Both the position numbers and the translations under genes were made by a program. Source: Pseudofabraea citricarpa (Eukaryota; Ascomycota; Leotiomycetes; Helotiales; Dermateaceae). Taken from it: 64,000 nt of DNA. Positions 35,034 to 45,629 of the stretch are shown piece by piece (positions within the stretch are counted from its first letter, which is position 1; each line of letters opens with the position of its first letter). The stretch lies in NCBI GenBank assembly GCA_029641185.1, contig JAPWGK010000005.1, positions 806,001 to 870,000 on the forward strand, written 5' to 3'. The notes under the pieces are model-generated. The model was not told where the DNA came from. It saw nothing but the letters and a program-made list of their open reading frames with translations, and made no database searches.

Positions 35034-36037
35034 ATGTCGCACCTTTCAAATCCGCTGGCAACAGCAGAGCAGCTGTACCAAAGGTCTTCCATCAACTCGC
35101 TCCCAATTGAGCTACAAGATAGCATCCGATACCACACAGCGCGCCTAACACAAGCAGCGGGGATTCTACTACGGCTCCCTCAAGACATCACAGCACAAGC
35201 CAACGTACTGCTATTCCGGTACTGGCTCGCAGACGATCTACTACAGCATGAATTCAGCGTAAGCGGCCCTCCTCTCCTCTCCCCTTCCCTCCTCAATTAT
35301 TCAATCGGTAGCTAACCCAACGGGGGGAACAGGACGTCTCAGCAGCCATCGTGTACCTGACAGCGAAAATCTCAGCCTCGCCACGCTCCCTCCGGAGCAT
35401 CACCAACGTATACGCATACCTGCTCTCGGCGAGCTCCGAGCTGTGGCCACGGGGGGCCAAAGACGCAAAGCACGACCCGTCATCCTACTACCTCTCGGAA
35501 TCGTCCTACGTCAGCTTCCGCAACCGGCTGCTGCACATCGAAGGCCAGGTGCTCGCGGCGCTGGGCTTCAATACGCACGTCGCGCTCCCGCACCCGCTCG
35601 CCATCACCTACCTCCAAACACTGGACCTCTTTGGCGCCGCACAGCAGCAGCAGCACAAGGCTGGCCTCGTGGCGAAACGCACCGTCGCCTACTTGAATAC
35701 TGCCCTCCTCAGCCCGCAGATGCTCTACCTCACCCATCAGCCCTGCGCGCTTGCTACGGCGGCTATCTATCTCGCGGCTAGGGAGGAGGGCGTCAGGCTG
35801 CCTGAGTGCGAGTGGTGGGAGGTGTTTGATACGGAGCGGGAGGAGTTGGGGTTTTTGGTCGTGGGCATGAAGAGTCTTGAGGGCACGGCGAGGGACGTGG
35901 CGCAGCGGTTCGAGGGCGTGGGCATGCTGAAGAGAGGGGATGTTAGGAGGGAGTTGGGCAAGGGCAGTGGGGATGCAGTGGAGGACGAGGAGGCCGAGAT
36001 GGCGAGGATGCTGGATGAGAAGGTCGCTGCTCGGTGA
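35034..36037 (+). CDS. Cyclin L-like protein
   Basis: Exons 35034-35258 and 35333-36037 (74-base GTAAGC..CAG intron) give 309 residues. The first cyclin fold includes YHTARLTQAAGILLRLPQD, ANVLLFRYW and VSAAIVYLTAKIS (residues 35-90); ESSYVSFRNRLLHIEGQVLAALGFNTHV and HPLAITYL mark its end. A second fold follows with RTVAYLNTALLSPQMLYL and PCALATAAIYLAAREEGVRLP. This is the arrangement of transcription- and splicing-linked cyclins (L, T, K); the best fit is L. The partner would be a CDK11-type kinase in the nucleus, by inference. The tail is Glu-rich and lacks the RS domain of animal cyclin L. A small poly-Gln (QQQQ) lies at about residue 178. GC content rises sharply in exon 2. Confidence 0.85.
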
Positions 36038-36810
36038 TTACTATCCAGAAACCATACCCGGCTCGGGCAGGATAAGCAGTAGTTCTGGTGATGCATCAAA
36101 ATCTCATAACCATTTCCTCTCGCATCCATTCACAAAAGCTTTCAGAGACATCCCCTGTAGAAAAGAAGGCAGAAAAATAAACAATTGAAAAAAGTCTAGC
36201 GAAGACAAGCCTGGGATGCTAATTCCTCCGCGAGATGCTAGGGTCGTATGGAAAATCCGCTCTGCACTTTAGCGATCACTAACCAGCTCTGTTTCCCTAT
36301 CAGAACTCTGTATGCGCTTTCTTTCTCACACTTCAAAAACTGAGCGCAAGATCGAATGGTAGGTAGTAAGTTGAGTTAGTAAACCCTTAGATGGAAAGAA
36401 AGAAAGAAAGAAAGAAAGGGATGAAAAATAAGCGAGCTTAAAAAACGTCCAGATCCCTCTCCCTCTCTACCCAATTTTTTATTTCATGAACCGTGAACAT
36501 ACGCGGTAAACTGGTAGGAAACGAGAGAGGATATATATAGTAGTACATGCATACATACATACATACATACATACCCAAGGACGGACAGACAGAAAGCCAC
36601 GAGCCCCTCAAAAGGATTTGACTTTCGTCGGGTAGTAGGTAGTAAGTATGTACACATCCATTTCCTTTTCTCTCGCGTCACCTTTTCTTTCTCTTGATGC
36701 TAGATGATTTTTCTCATTTTTTACACTCCCTCTCAAGTTCAGCATCCCCAGAAATAGATATATACACGTACAAAAAAAAAAAAGCCAACCCTCTCTTTCG
36801 CACTACAAAA

Positions 36811-36850
<40 letters not shown>

Positions 36851-36861
36851 AAAAGAAAGAC
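36038..36861. other. Convergent intergenic with microsatellites
   Basis: Between the ends of the cyclin gene (plus) and the protease gene (minus). It holds three simple repeats: (GAAA) at 36393-36418, (CATA) at 36548-36574 and (GAAA) at 36809-36859. Confidence 0.7.
36809..36859. repeat. (GAAA)n microsatellite
   Basis: About 12 copies, ending within a few bases of the stop codon of the aspartic protease on the other strand, so it would sit at the beginning of that transcript's 3' UTR as a (TTTC)n tract. Confidence 0.9.
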
Positions 36862-38399
36862 CTATACGGTATCATCACTCTCATAATACTCCCGGCCAGC
36901 AAACCTCATCTCGACAGCCCCAACATCATAGACCTGCACGACGTTCTTCTGGAACGTATCGCCGAGGATGAAGACGTCGCCGGCGCTGTCGCCACCATCG
37001 TCGATGCCGGAGATGCACAGGTCGCTGCCGCCGTCGTCGGTGCCGACGTACAGGATCATGTCGAGCGGGTTGGTGCCGAACAGCGTGCCGTTGATCTGGA
37101 TGTGGAGCGCGGGCGCCGTGGCCGTGCAGGCGACGACGTAGGCGCCCTCGGTCGGCGAGTAGGTCGCTGGCGGCGAGAAGGCCGCGTTGATGGCGTCGGC
37201 GATGGCCGTGGGGAAGTAGTTGAGCGTCGTTCCGGAATCGACCTTTTTGGGTTTTCGAACGTCAGCATCGATCTGGCATACAATCCCTCTGGAAACCCCA
37301 GAATCCAAAACCAAAAAAAAAAAGAAAAGAAATAGAGGCAAACGTACGATGTACTGAATATCCCCACCAGAACCAGCTAATGCTACATTGTCCAGCACGA
37401 TTGCGTCAATCTCAATCGTGTAGAAGTCATACGTCTCGGGATAGTATTCGATGGTGGTGATCAAGATGGGCGTGCTGGTGAAGTTCTGCGTGAAGTTGAT
37501 AGGCGGCACGCCGCCGAGGGCCAGGTAGCCAGCCGGTCCGGACGTGTCTCGCTCGATGACGAGACTGAAGAGCGGGTCGATGAGGCCTTGGGTGTACATG
37601 GTTGTAAAGATAGGATCGTAGATGATCTGCTCTCCGGCGGCCGAATTATCGAGAGTAGGATCGGTGCCGTTGTATGCACTTGTGCTGTTGGGGAACGATT
37701 GCCGATTAGTTGCTGTGATACCAGAGATGTTTTTCTTGGAGGAGAATGAGAGACTTACAGAGACGGGTATGCGAGTCCCAGAAGTCCAGATGTCGTATCG
37801 TCTCCATACCACGCCGCATAATTCACAATCGCCACCGTCTGGTTGACCGTGATATCGGCGAGGGTAACTTCCTCGGTCCCAATGATTCCCGTCAGGTACT
37901 CTCCATCGCCATACGTGATGTTGAAGTTCTCATTAGGAATCTGTGAGAAGGTATCCGTCACCGTATACGTGGGGCCAAAAGCACAATATTCATCCGGCTC
38001 AGCATCGCCCGTCTCGACATCGACGCATGAGAAATCGCTCTCGACGAGCCACGTATCACTCGATCCCGTATCGACAATCACCTCAAACGTCTGGTTCCCG
38101 AACGTAATGTTGGTTGCGAATTCTTCGCCGATGAAGAGCGAGATCAGACCGGTGCTGTTGCCCACGGCGATATCGAGCCCTTTTAGATGTGCCGCACTTC
38201 GGGCTTTGGATCCTGAAGTTGGTTTCTTCTTGCTTAGAGTGAGCACGTTGGTAGTCGTCTCGATTACACTGGGCGCTTTGAATGCCGTGGGCTTCGACGT
38301 TGAGATCTTCACCGCGTCGTTCCGTCGTCCAACTCTTGCTTCAACAACACCTTGTGAGAGAAGACTCGCGGCAAGGATGGCAATGGCCGAGAACAACAT
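36862..38399 (-). CDS. Secreted pepsin-like aspartic protease (family A1)
   Basis: Exons 37759-38399, 37348-37684 and 36862-37242 give 452 residues. A signal peptide (MLFSAIAILAASLLSQGVVEA) is followed by a propeptide with basic pairs (RR, KKK) and the mature bilobal enzyme. The first catalytic site is VDTGSSDTW (about residue 110), the second is VDSGTTLNYF (about residue 330, at the exon 3 start). The flap Tyr is likely in FNITYGDGEYLTG. Near the end ILGDTFQKNVVQVYDV is the usual A1 C-terminal motif. Several N-x-T/S sites fit secretion. No GPI tail. Likely an extracellular or vacuolar endopeptidase. Introns are 75 and 105 bases. Confidence 0.93.
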
Positions 38400-38993
38400 G
38401 GCGGGTTAGGGACACAGGAACAAGAAAGACAAGCTTTGAAGACCAAGACCTTGGAGGGCAGTCTTCATCTTGGCGGGTCCTATATATATGGAGATTGGAT
38501 CTCGCTCGGGTTGAAATCTCAATTGGACTGGGAAACAAAACGGCATATATCGTCGCTATGACGCCAGGACGCGCAGCTTCAAGCATTTTCGGTGACCTCT
38601 ACCAGGTTTTCCTCCTGGGAATCCTGCACGAACGCTCCTCGAAAAGGAATGTGTGTAGACAATCGCAATTGCACATGCCTATCTGGGAGATATATAGACT
38701 GTGCGCTCATATGAGAGCGGGGATATTGGAAGATAAGCAATTGCCGTTCGCTATCGAGACCCCATGTTCATGCATGCCACCCACCCTTGACGAAAGCTTG
38801 ACTTCGGTATTTCATCACGCTATTGCGAGCGGGAAAAGTTGGGATTTGGTATAAAAGGCTTAGAATAACTCGCTGGGTATTATTGTAGTAGATGATGTGA
38901 AAGTCATGTGTACAATTCCTCGGAATTCTGTGTCCTGTCAAAAAGCGACTTCATCTGTGTCAGATTCTGATCTTCGGGACTGCACACTTATGC
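38400..38993. other. Protease promoter region
   Basis: About 600 bases including the 5' flank of the protease gene, with a TATATATA run near 38481 (about 80 bases from the start codon), a candidate TATA element. No gene seen. Confidence 0.5.
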
Positions 38994-40123
38994 TTAACTA
39001 TCCGATGAACTTTCACTCCGCTCCGTCTCTCGAACAATCTTAAACGGAGCATCATCGGCAAAGGCCCAATCTTGCGTATCATCAGAAGGAAGGATCAACT
39101 CGAACACCTTCAACCCTTGAATTTTCCGCATGGGTTCGCACATGCGCTTCCTTCTCTCGAGACTTATGGTATGCTCGTTCTTCAAAAACAACACTCTCAC
39201 CTCTTGCAGGCTCTCCATCCTAGATAGAATCGCCCACGCCTCGCTCCACCGGTTGAACTCTCGCTCGTCGTGCCGCGGCTCCGTGTTATCTGGGTTGAAG
39301 ATACTGAATATGGATCCCCAGTCAATCATGATGGAGTGGATACTGTTCAATCTCTGCGGGAGGGTTTTCCGTTCAAAGTATCGAATATCTCCCGGGTCAT
39401 AGAAGTGGAAGACGTTCCTCGAGTAGAGGATCTTCATGCCTTCGGAATATCTGGGACTTGATCAGATGGGCTCTCTCGAGATTGAGTTGTTGTAAAGAGA
39501 AGAGAATCGTCTCACATTGCTCGACAAGTCCGGAGGACTGGCAACAAGTCATCGTCAGTTTTCAACTCATATAGGCCAGAATCCAGCCGGTGGTAGATGT
39601 GCGTCCTGTATCCCAGCCACGCAGCCAAACACTGCGTGCCCCTCGGATCGCAGATGGTATATCCATCTTGCAACCTGCAGCGCCAATGGCCAAACCTGCC
39701 TGCTTTAGGTAAGATGTGTATGACTCTCTGGAGGCCAGCACCAGCGAGCAACTGCTCGTAGATGAGATTCCGAATCTCGAGCGGCAAGCTGAAGAAGGGG
39801 CTTGCAGATTGCTCGTCTGTTTTCTGTAGATGGAGACGCAAGCCGCGCGCGAGCCCGTCGACGGACTGAGGGAGCGGGATGGTCAGAGCACGCTTGCGCC
39901 TGGGCGGGAGTGGAATCGATATATCAGGGGCGATTTTGATGCCGACGCTGCGGGCGAGGTCTTTGGGCGCGGGCGAGTGCGAGATGGTGCTGAACCAGTT
40001 GATATCGCACAGCTTGATGTAGACGAGCAGCGGGCGGTAGTAGAAGATCTTCTTGACGGTCGCCTGTATATCGGCGACGAGATGGGCGTTTCGCTGTCGC
40101 TGCGGTGCGATGATCGAGGCCAT
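38994..40123 (-). CDS. DUF7730-like protein
   Basis: Exons 39516-40123 and 38994-39450 (65-base GTGAGA..CAG intron) give 354 residues. The centre has SPFFSLPLEIRNLIYEQLL (an F-box-like helix seen in fungal DUF7730 proteins, about residue 125-143). After it come CRLQDGYTICD, the LLPVLRTCRAIYSEGMKILY junction and NVFHFYDPGDIRYF, also standard for the family. The C-terminus ends acidic and Ser-rich. Function is unknown; the F-box-like part hints at protein-protein contact. The ATG at 40123 has a good ATCATGG context; an in-frame ATG at 40243 would add 40 residues that look non-coding. Confidence 0.85.
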
Positions 40124-40896
40124 GATCTGCGCTGGGTGGAGCTTCAGGTACGGTCGTGATGGGGAACTCGGTGGGTTCGACTCGTTTCCCTCATTTTCAT
40201 ATGCAATAATCGAGATTCGAACCCCGCATTCTTTCATAGGCATGAGACTCGTTGGTCTGACATACGGTAGCTGCGTACGGGTAAATTCGAGGATGATTGC
40301 TGGAGCGAATCAAAGCCATGGTGAAGGGTGAGCTCTGCCGTACGACAAGACAAGGCTGTGCTTCACATGAAGGCTTGCGCTTGACTTGACACTTGACACG
40401 ATGGAGACCACAAGTCGTAAGACACAGACGGTATGACTGCTGTCCATTATTTCGATCACTCTCTTTCTCGATAGTTGACCAAAATGTATTATCATGAGAT
40501 CCGGCCGGGGCGATAACAACAGGCAGCTACTGTCGTTGCAAGGTCTTCCCGTACGGTTCCAGTTTCTAGATGCAGCCTAGAACACGGAAGCTACTGTCGA
40601 CTCAATAATTCATGATCGACGAGAGCTGAGTCGTGCCTCTCCACTTTCCACTTGTTAGCTTCCGGAATCCGGAGTCCGAATCCTCTGATGTTCTAGAAGC
40701 TCGAGTGGGTTCCTCGCTTGGAGGTGGCAGTTCGTCTACTGTAGTGGAAAGGTTATCTCAGAATAGAGTGTTTAAGCGAGACGGACGGGAGAAAAAAGAG
40801 AAGCAACAAAGAAACAGAGAGAGTGAGCTTGGATCTGGCAGAGAGCAAGCAAAAAGAATCAGTTGAGCAAAACAGCAAAAAATGAATGCTTAATTT
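40124..40896. other. Intergenic
   Basis: Upstream of the DUF7730-like gene and downstream of the tRNA (both minus). No gene supported; a B-box-like TTCGAATC at about 40210-40220 has no tRNA fold around it. Confidence 0.5.
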
Positions 40897-40976
40897 TGCA
40901 ACCTCCGTGAATCGAACACGAACCTCCACCTATCGAATTTGGAAGGGTGGAATCCTAACCATTGGACCAAGGAAGC
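40897..40976 (-). tRNA. tRNA-Gly (TCC) with short intron
   Basis: On the minus strand: D-arm GTCC-AATGGTTA-GGAT; anticodon stem CCACC/GGTGG around loop CTTCCAA, so anticodon TCC; an 8-base insert (AATTCGAT or ATTCGATA, equivalent) placed at the canonical 37/38 intron site; T-arm TCGTG-TTCGATT-CACGG. The acceptor strands GCTTCCT and AGGTTGC pair except for two adjacent T-T mismatches at positions 3-70 and 4-69, which is odd. It may be a functional gene with a weak stem, or one that has started to decay. Confidence 0.8.
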
Positions 40977-42657
40977 TTGGTTAACTGTTTGTTGAAGTCA
41001 CCTCCCATATTATACATTATATACGAAATTGCGATATGACTTAAAATGAAGCTGAACATACGAACGAACTGGTAAAATCCGACTGATTAATCTCTACCGA
41101 CTTATTTGAATCAACTATCAATATAACCCTAACCTCAGGTCAATCAAGATTCTTTATTCCGTCCAGACAACCCTCCTCATATGTCTTTCTATCAGATTTC
41201 TACTCATACAATCAAGGCAAGTCAAGTCAAGACCAAGACCAAGCACCGGGAGTTTCAACTTTCTCTCAACTCTCAACATGAGATAGATGATGGACCGAGT
41301 CACAGTCACAGTAACACCAACCCACCAACCAACCAACCAAACCCAAAATCACAAGACAGAATTTCACATCTCAGAATTCTGATTCTCACACAGAGAGGGC
41401 AGGGGAGAGTGCAGGCTCGCTGCATCGTTATCACGATTGCATGAAGCTGAATCGACAAGTGATGGGTCGCCGTCCACTCGCTACTGTACGCTACGCGCGA
41501 ATCTGAAGCATCAAGCCCTCAAGCAGACGTCATCAGAAACCACCTATATTCCGACTTAAAGATGGGAATAGGAGCAGGAACGCGCAACGTGGACGTGTCT
41601 GAATCAGAGACAAAAGAAGAAAAAACCGACAGCATCGAGTACAAGGCGTTGTTTTATCCTGGATCAACTTGTTGCGCGTCGCCTACTGTACCCGTAGCAG
41701 AGAGAGTTAACGACTTCGCTTCTAGAGGTTTGGGGCAGAGTAGACTTGGATTATTCACCTCTAGGTCCAGAGTCATGCTCGACAGCTACTGTACCGCTAA
41801 ACAGAGTTAAAAGGTGGGGGGAGTTTCAACTTCAAATTTCAAGCTCATAAACCCCGCATCCCATTAAGAAGATCAGATCAGATCAGATCAGATTGTGCAG
41901 CACAGCACGGATCGCCCGCAAGAGACGGAGGGGAGGGGAGCATCGAGACTTGAGCTTGAACCCCACAGCTCTTCATCCTCAACCTGGTTCTTTTCTGCTA
42001 GAGTGGGTTTTCTACGGAACGACGAGCGAGGGGGGGAAACAAGAGAAAATGGGTCTGGCCTTTACAGACTTGACAGGGCCAAGAGAAGCCACGTGCAGAG
42101 GAACCTCCAAATTCCATCTGATCGCATCGCGTCGCCCTTTACTTTTCCTTCTTATTACTCTGCTCGACCATCACGATTCCAAGATCATCTCATCTCCTCC
42201 AAAAGGCACAAGCAAGAGAATCGAGCCATGTCGGATGCGCTGCGTGTGCTGATTCTCGTGTCATCATATGAGTTTTTTCTCTCCCCTCGCGCATGCAAAA
42301 TTTCCGTTCATCTATTTGAAATTGCGCGAGGTGCAAAGCGAGAGACGCAGCCGCTTCACCGTTGCGGAGTTCGCTCGCTCTCTGCGTGCGCGCTCTGCAG
42401 TTTCAGCCTCCTTCCCTCCCCCATCCAAGTGCAAGGTCCAAGACAAGCTCCAGGCCATGCAGCTTAAGCATCTGCACCTGTCTCACATAGATGGGATCAA
42501 GATTTCCGTCATCTGGTCTACGGTAGGGACTCTCTTTAAAGATACTGGCCCCTCCGCGCCTCTGGTGACTTGGGTCGGTATTGTGAAAAATCCAAGAAGC
42601 ATTTGTTGCCTTCGTCCACTCTTTTCTACTTCTTGTCCCTCTTTTCAGCTCTCTAAC
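40977..42657. other. Long intergenic, upstream of expansin-like gene
   Basis: About 1.7 kb. Contains (GATCA)n at 41871-41893. Open frames (for example 41895-42467) have no motif and overlap in other frames; I regard the stretch as promoter and leader of the gene at 42658, which has a CT-rich run just upstream (42600-42655). Confidence 0.5.
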
Positions 42658-44114
42658 ATGCATTTCTCTACACTCGCTGCAGCTTCGACTGCCTTTTCTC
42701 TTGCTCATGGTGCCGGTGTGAGCAAGCGCGCCGCCCTCTCGGGAGAGGCTACTTTCTACGGCGGCAATGTCGAGGGGGGAGCGTGTTCCTTTTCCACCTA
42801 TACTCTGCCTTCGGGCATCTATGGTACTGCGCTTTCGGATTCCAACTGGGAAAACTCTGGCGAGTGCGGTGCTTGTGTATCGGTTACTGGTCCGTCGGGA
42901 AACAGCGTCGTTGCCATGGTATGCTCCGAAAGGATATCTGAGCCAGTATCAATTTAACAGTGCAATAGATTGTCGACGAATGCCCTGGATGTGGAACAAA
43001 CCACCTGGATCTCTTCCCCGACGCTTTCGCTGAACTCGCTGATCCTAGCGCTGGAATCATCGACATCACTTGGTCCTATGTCGACTGTCCCATCGACTCA
43101 GCTCTGTCCGTACACAACAAGGAAGGCGTCTCTGCCTACTGGTTTAGCATGCAGGTAGTCAACGCAAACCAGGCTGTGGAGAGCCTCGAGGTGAGCACGG
43201 ATGGTGGAAGCACGTGGCAAACAACGACCAGGAAGGATTACAACTTCTTCGAGAACTCGAGCGGCTTTGGAACCACAACGGTTGATGTCAAAGTTACATC
43301 AGACAGCGGAGATGTTGTTACCGTCAACGACGTCAATGTCAGCCCTGGAGTTTCTCAGACCGCTTCGAGCAATTTTGGCACATCGGGAACAACTGCAGAT
43401 GATTCGAAGGTAGTTGTACAATCCTCTTCGACTGAGCCGATTGTCGAAGCTAGCACGGCTCCGACTACTTCTTCGGAGCTACCAATTTCTGAGACTGTTA
43501 TTCCATCAATCAGTTCTACTGCTGAGCCAGCGGTGGAAACTGCCCCCGTTGTAGAACCCATTGTCCACGCTGCTGCGGTGGAAGCTGCTGCTACTTCACT
43601 TCCTCTGTCTTCTGCCCTTCCGACATCCACCCAAGCGCCTGACCTAGGTGAGACTCTCGCTGTGTTCCACGAAGAACCAGCATCACCTACCAGCACTCTC
43701 GAGCCTGTGACCGCTGCCGTATCAACTGCTGGTGCTCTGGAACCTGAGTCTGCTGCCATATCAATAAGCACTATTGTACACGAGGCCACGCTGCCAGCTG
43801 TCACCGTCTATGCTGAGGCATCTACTAGTGTAGTGACCAGTACCGTCACCGTCTACACGTGTCCAGCCGCGACCTCGAGTGCCAGCTTGTCTTCCAGCAG
43901 CTTCACGGCTGCTGTGACTGCACTGTCCAGTGCGACGCCACCCAGTCCAACCGTTGCCGCTGGCACATCCTCCAGCCCTATGAGCTACAGCAACGCGACC
44001 ACCATGGCCATGTCTCCTTCTGGAACCTCGGCCGTCTTCACCGGGGCCGGGTCGAAGCTTCAGGGCCCTGCTGTGTTCGGGGCCATGGTTGCACTGGTGG
44101 TCTTACTTGCATGA
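42658..44114 (+). CDS. GPI-anchored expansin-like protein
   Basis: Exons 42658-42918 and 42969-44114 (50-base GTATGC..TAG intron) give 468 residues. Signal peptide at 1-19, then a double-psi beta-barrel (about 28-140): GEATFYGGNVEGGACSF, SGECGACVSVTGPSG, VDECPGCGTNHLDLFPDAF and IDITWSYVDCP, with the conserved cysteines and the HLDL/F-D pattern of expansins and loosenins. A C-terminal beta domain follows (SAYWFSMQVVNANQAVESLEV, STDGGSTWQ, DYNFFE), like the expansin carbohydrate-binding half. Then about 200 Ser/Thr/Ala-rich residues, and a hydrophobic end (GPAVFGAMVALVVLLA) with small residues before it, a GPI signal. It likely loosens or binds wall polysaccharides, tethered to the fungal cell surface. 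Confidence 0.9.
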
Positions 44115-45629
44115 TGGTTCTCGATCCTCTGGTGAAACTGAGCGTCATGGTGATTGTCACGGGTGGCATATCGGAAGCGAGCAACGAGGCGGTTGGCGTT
44201 GTTGCGCCTTGTACTCACAACCCATTATCTTCGGATGTAAATATTTCTAATATACGAACAAAAATGCCCGAACAAATGAATGAATGAAAGAAAGTGAAGC
44301 GAGCAAATGATGGGTCGTCTCGAACCCGAGCTCGACAGGTGACAGGTGACTATTGAATAGGGTAGCTAGGAGGAGGAGGTGTTGCTGTTCTCAGCCCTGG
44401 CACCCGAAGGCCAGTTGATGGTTTCCGATGCATGCGCCGCGTAAGATTCAATACTCCGGAAGGGGCAAGTCGTCATGCGCGCGAGCGAATGGGGAGAATG
44501 GAGAAATTAGCCTTCTGGTGCTCGGAGGGATTATCACGTGGGTGTATGCCACGTGCTGACGGTTGGACATTGTTGATTCGTTCGTCCGAAGTCTTTTCTT
44601 GTGTTGGAATTATTGTCGTTTGTCGTTTGTCGTCTCATATGCCGGCCACATGCCCTGATGCGACTCGAATCACGAATCAGGAATCACTCGATTCTTCGCA
44701 ATACGATACTTACGTGCTGCAGCCTGCAGCCGCATCGCATGGGAAGTGGGAACAAATAGCCTCATCTCCCCTCTTCCCCCTCTTCCCTCTTCCCCGGGCC
44801 TGGCTCTGCCCATGCAAGCTGCCTTTCTCGACGTGTTCTGCCGTATTGCATGTTGCATGCAGGCCATGGGTGGCGTGCAGTGCAGCGGTGCAGCAGTGCA
44901 GCAGCAGGGCCGTAGGGTCGTAGGGAGAAGGTCCAGTACCACGGATTTCCTCAAGGCTCAGAGCCGTCCGTCACGAATGTTGTTGCTGCTGCTGCTGATG
45001 CTGACTGGGCCTGGAACCGTATCGTGAACCCCCCAGACGAGCGAGTCGAGATCTCCCACAGACCATCAGAGAGATAGAGATAGAGATAGTGAGATAGTGA
45101 GTGAGTGGCTCCCGGCGTCTCCATGTTGAAGGTTCGCGGACCCGCACGACAGCAGATAGCAGGTGTCCGGAGGTTTCTCTCTCTACCATAATCCCATCAT
45201 CCATGGCTACCGCCGCCCACCGAACGGGTGTGTCTGAAGGGCCTGCTTCCAGTGCTTGTGGATTGCTACGGCCTTGTCCATCATCTCCAGCCTTTAACTC
45301 CTCTTAGAGCGTCGCCCGTTGCTTAGTCTCTCTAGTGCTGCTGCCAAGCACCTGCGTAGAAGCTCGGCCGCTTGGCAGCAGGAGCACGTCGATGCAAAGG
45401 AACAAATAGAATTGTCAAACCCCAAAGTCTGCAGATAAGGGTTTGGTGGAGACTGAATTTCAACTATCTATAAGAGCGAAGTCGTGGGACTCGCTCGATC
45501 CGATTAAGCCCTTCCGCCCCTACAACTTTCCCTTCCTGCCTTGGTGCTTCGTGTTTTCCTCAACAACATCATCAGTTGTTCGTCCCTCGCCTCGCCTCGC
45601 CTGCGTCAAAACACCACAAGTTGCTCACC
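44115..45629. other. Long intergenic, upstream of AzgA-type permease
   Basis: About 1.5 kb. A GAGATA-type repeat lies at about 45069-45105. Open frames are motif-free. No RNA gene recognised. Confidence 0.5.

Noticed and set aside
36862..37812. A single long minus-strand frame of 316 residues through the protease gene
   Set aside because: It reads through introns; the spliced form restores the VDSGTT active site and the signal peptide exon.
40195..40260. A TTCGAATC B-box-like sequence suggesting another tRNA
   Set aside because: No acceptor, D-arm or anticodon stem could be folded around it; it lies just upstream of the DUF7730-like start codon.
41895..42467. A 190-residue open frame upstream of the expansin-like gene
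   Set aside because: No motif, overlaps other equally long frames, and covers low-complexity and promoter-like sequence.
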